A program made the position numbers and the translations under genes. Positions 12,219-12,224 of a stretch of 12,224 bases of DNA are shown piece after piece; positions within the stretch are counted from its first letter, which is position 1, and every line of letters starts with the position of its first letter. The DNA lies in NCBI GenBank assembly GCA_003242675.1, contig QGVE01000079.1, positions 1-12,224 of the forward strand. Reading direction: 5' to 3'. The notes beneath the pieces were generated by a model, which did no database searches, had not been told where the DNA came from, and was given only the letters and a program-made list of their open reading frames with translations. The stretch comes from Bacillota bacterium. Lineage in GTDB: Bacteria > Bacillota_E > Symbiobacteriia > Symbiobacteriales > Symbiobacteriaceae.

Positions 12219-12224
12219 ATACTC

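Overview
The window is high-GC bacterial DNA. Shine-Dalgarno sites are strong (AGGAGG/GAGGAGG type), GTG and TTG starts are frequent, and the gene set (rimO, ybaK, a RelA/SpoT-domain synthetase, FtsH-type protease, cinA) is Firmicutes-like. This points to a high-GC Firmicute, with Symbiobacterium or a relative as the best guess; that is inference from content and composition, not a database match.

Left part (1-2542): a terminator from an off-window gene, then a histidine-phosphatase-family protein (98-640). An AT-rich patch follows with a textbook promoter (TTGATA-17-TACAAT) and a cluster of TGGTC/GACCA dyads. It drives a gene that reads as a lipoprotein signal peptide plus a stalk-like domain plus an alpha/beta hydrolase. 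That gene is cut at codon 31 by an in-frame TAG, which is the most striking anomaly in the window. A hairpin and a second good promoter (TAGACA-17-TAAAAT) lead into rimO.

Middle (2543-5839, + strand): rimO (ribosomal protein S12 methylthiotransferase), ybaK (aminoacyl-tRNA deacylase), a probable 40-codon gene, and a membrane-anchored M28 metallopeptidase joined to it by an ATGA overlap. The spacing suggests a co-transcribed ybaK/small-ORF/M28 group, possibly reading through from rimO.

Centre (5840-9633): the M28 gene converges on a minus-strand (p)ppGpp-synthetase-domain gene (6009-7097), with a 16-bp tandem repeat and a long hairpin between them. The synthetase gene has a leader with a terminator-like hairpin plus T5 and a competing hairpin, and a dyad operator over its -35 region. 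Divergent from it is a two-gene operon with a GTGA overlap: a small single-pass membrane protein of unknown function and a short FtsH-like AAA+/M41 protease that lacks the periplasmic domain.

Right part (9634-12224): a minus-strand Pro/Gly/Gln/Ala-rich protein with a central coiled coil, a 319-bp intergenic stretch rich in inverted repeats, then cinA and its terminator-like hairpin. In many Firmicutes rimO, pgsA, cinA and recA are neighbours. Here about 6.9 kb of other genes lie between rimO and cinA, and pgsA is not in the window. No tRNA, rRNA, CRISPR array or insertion sequence was seen.
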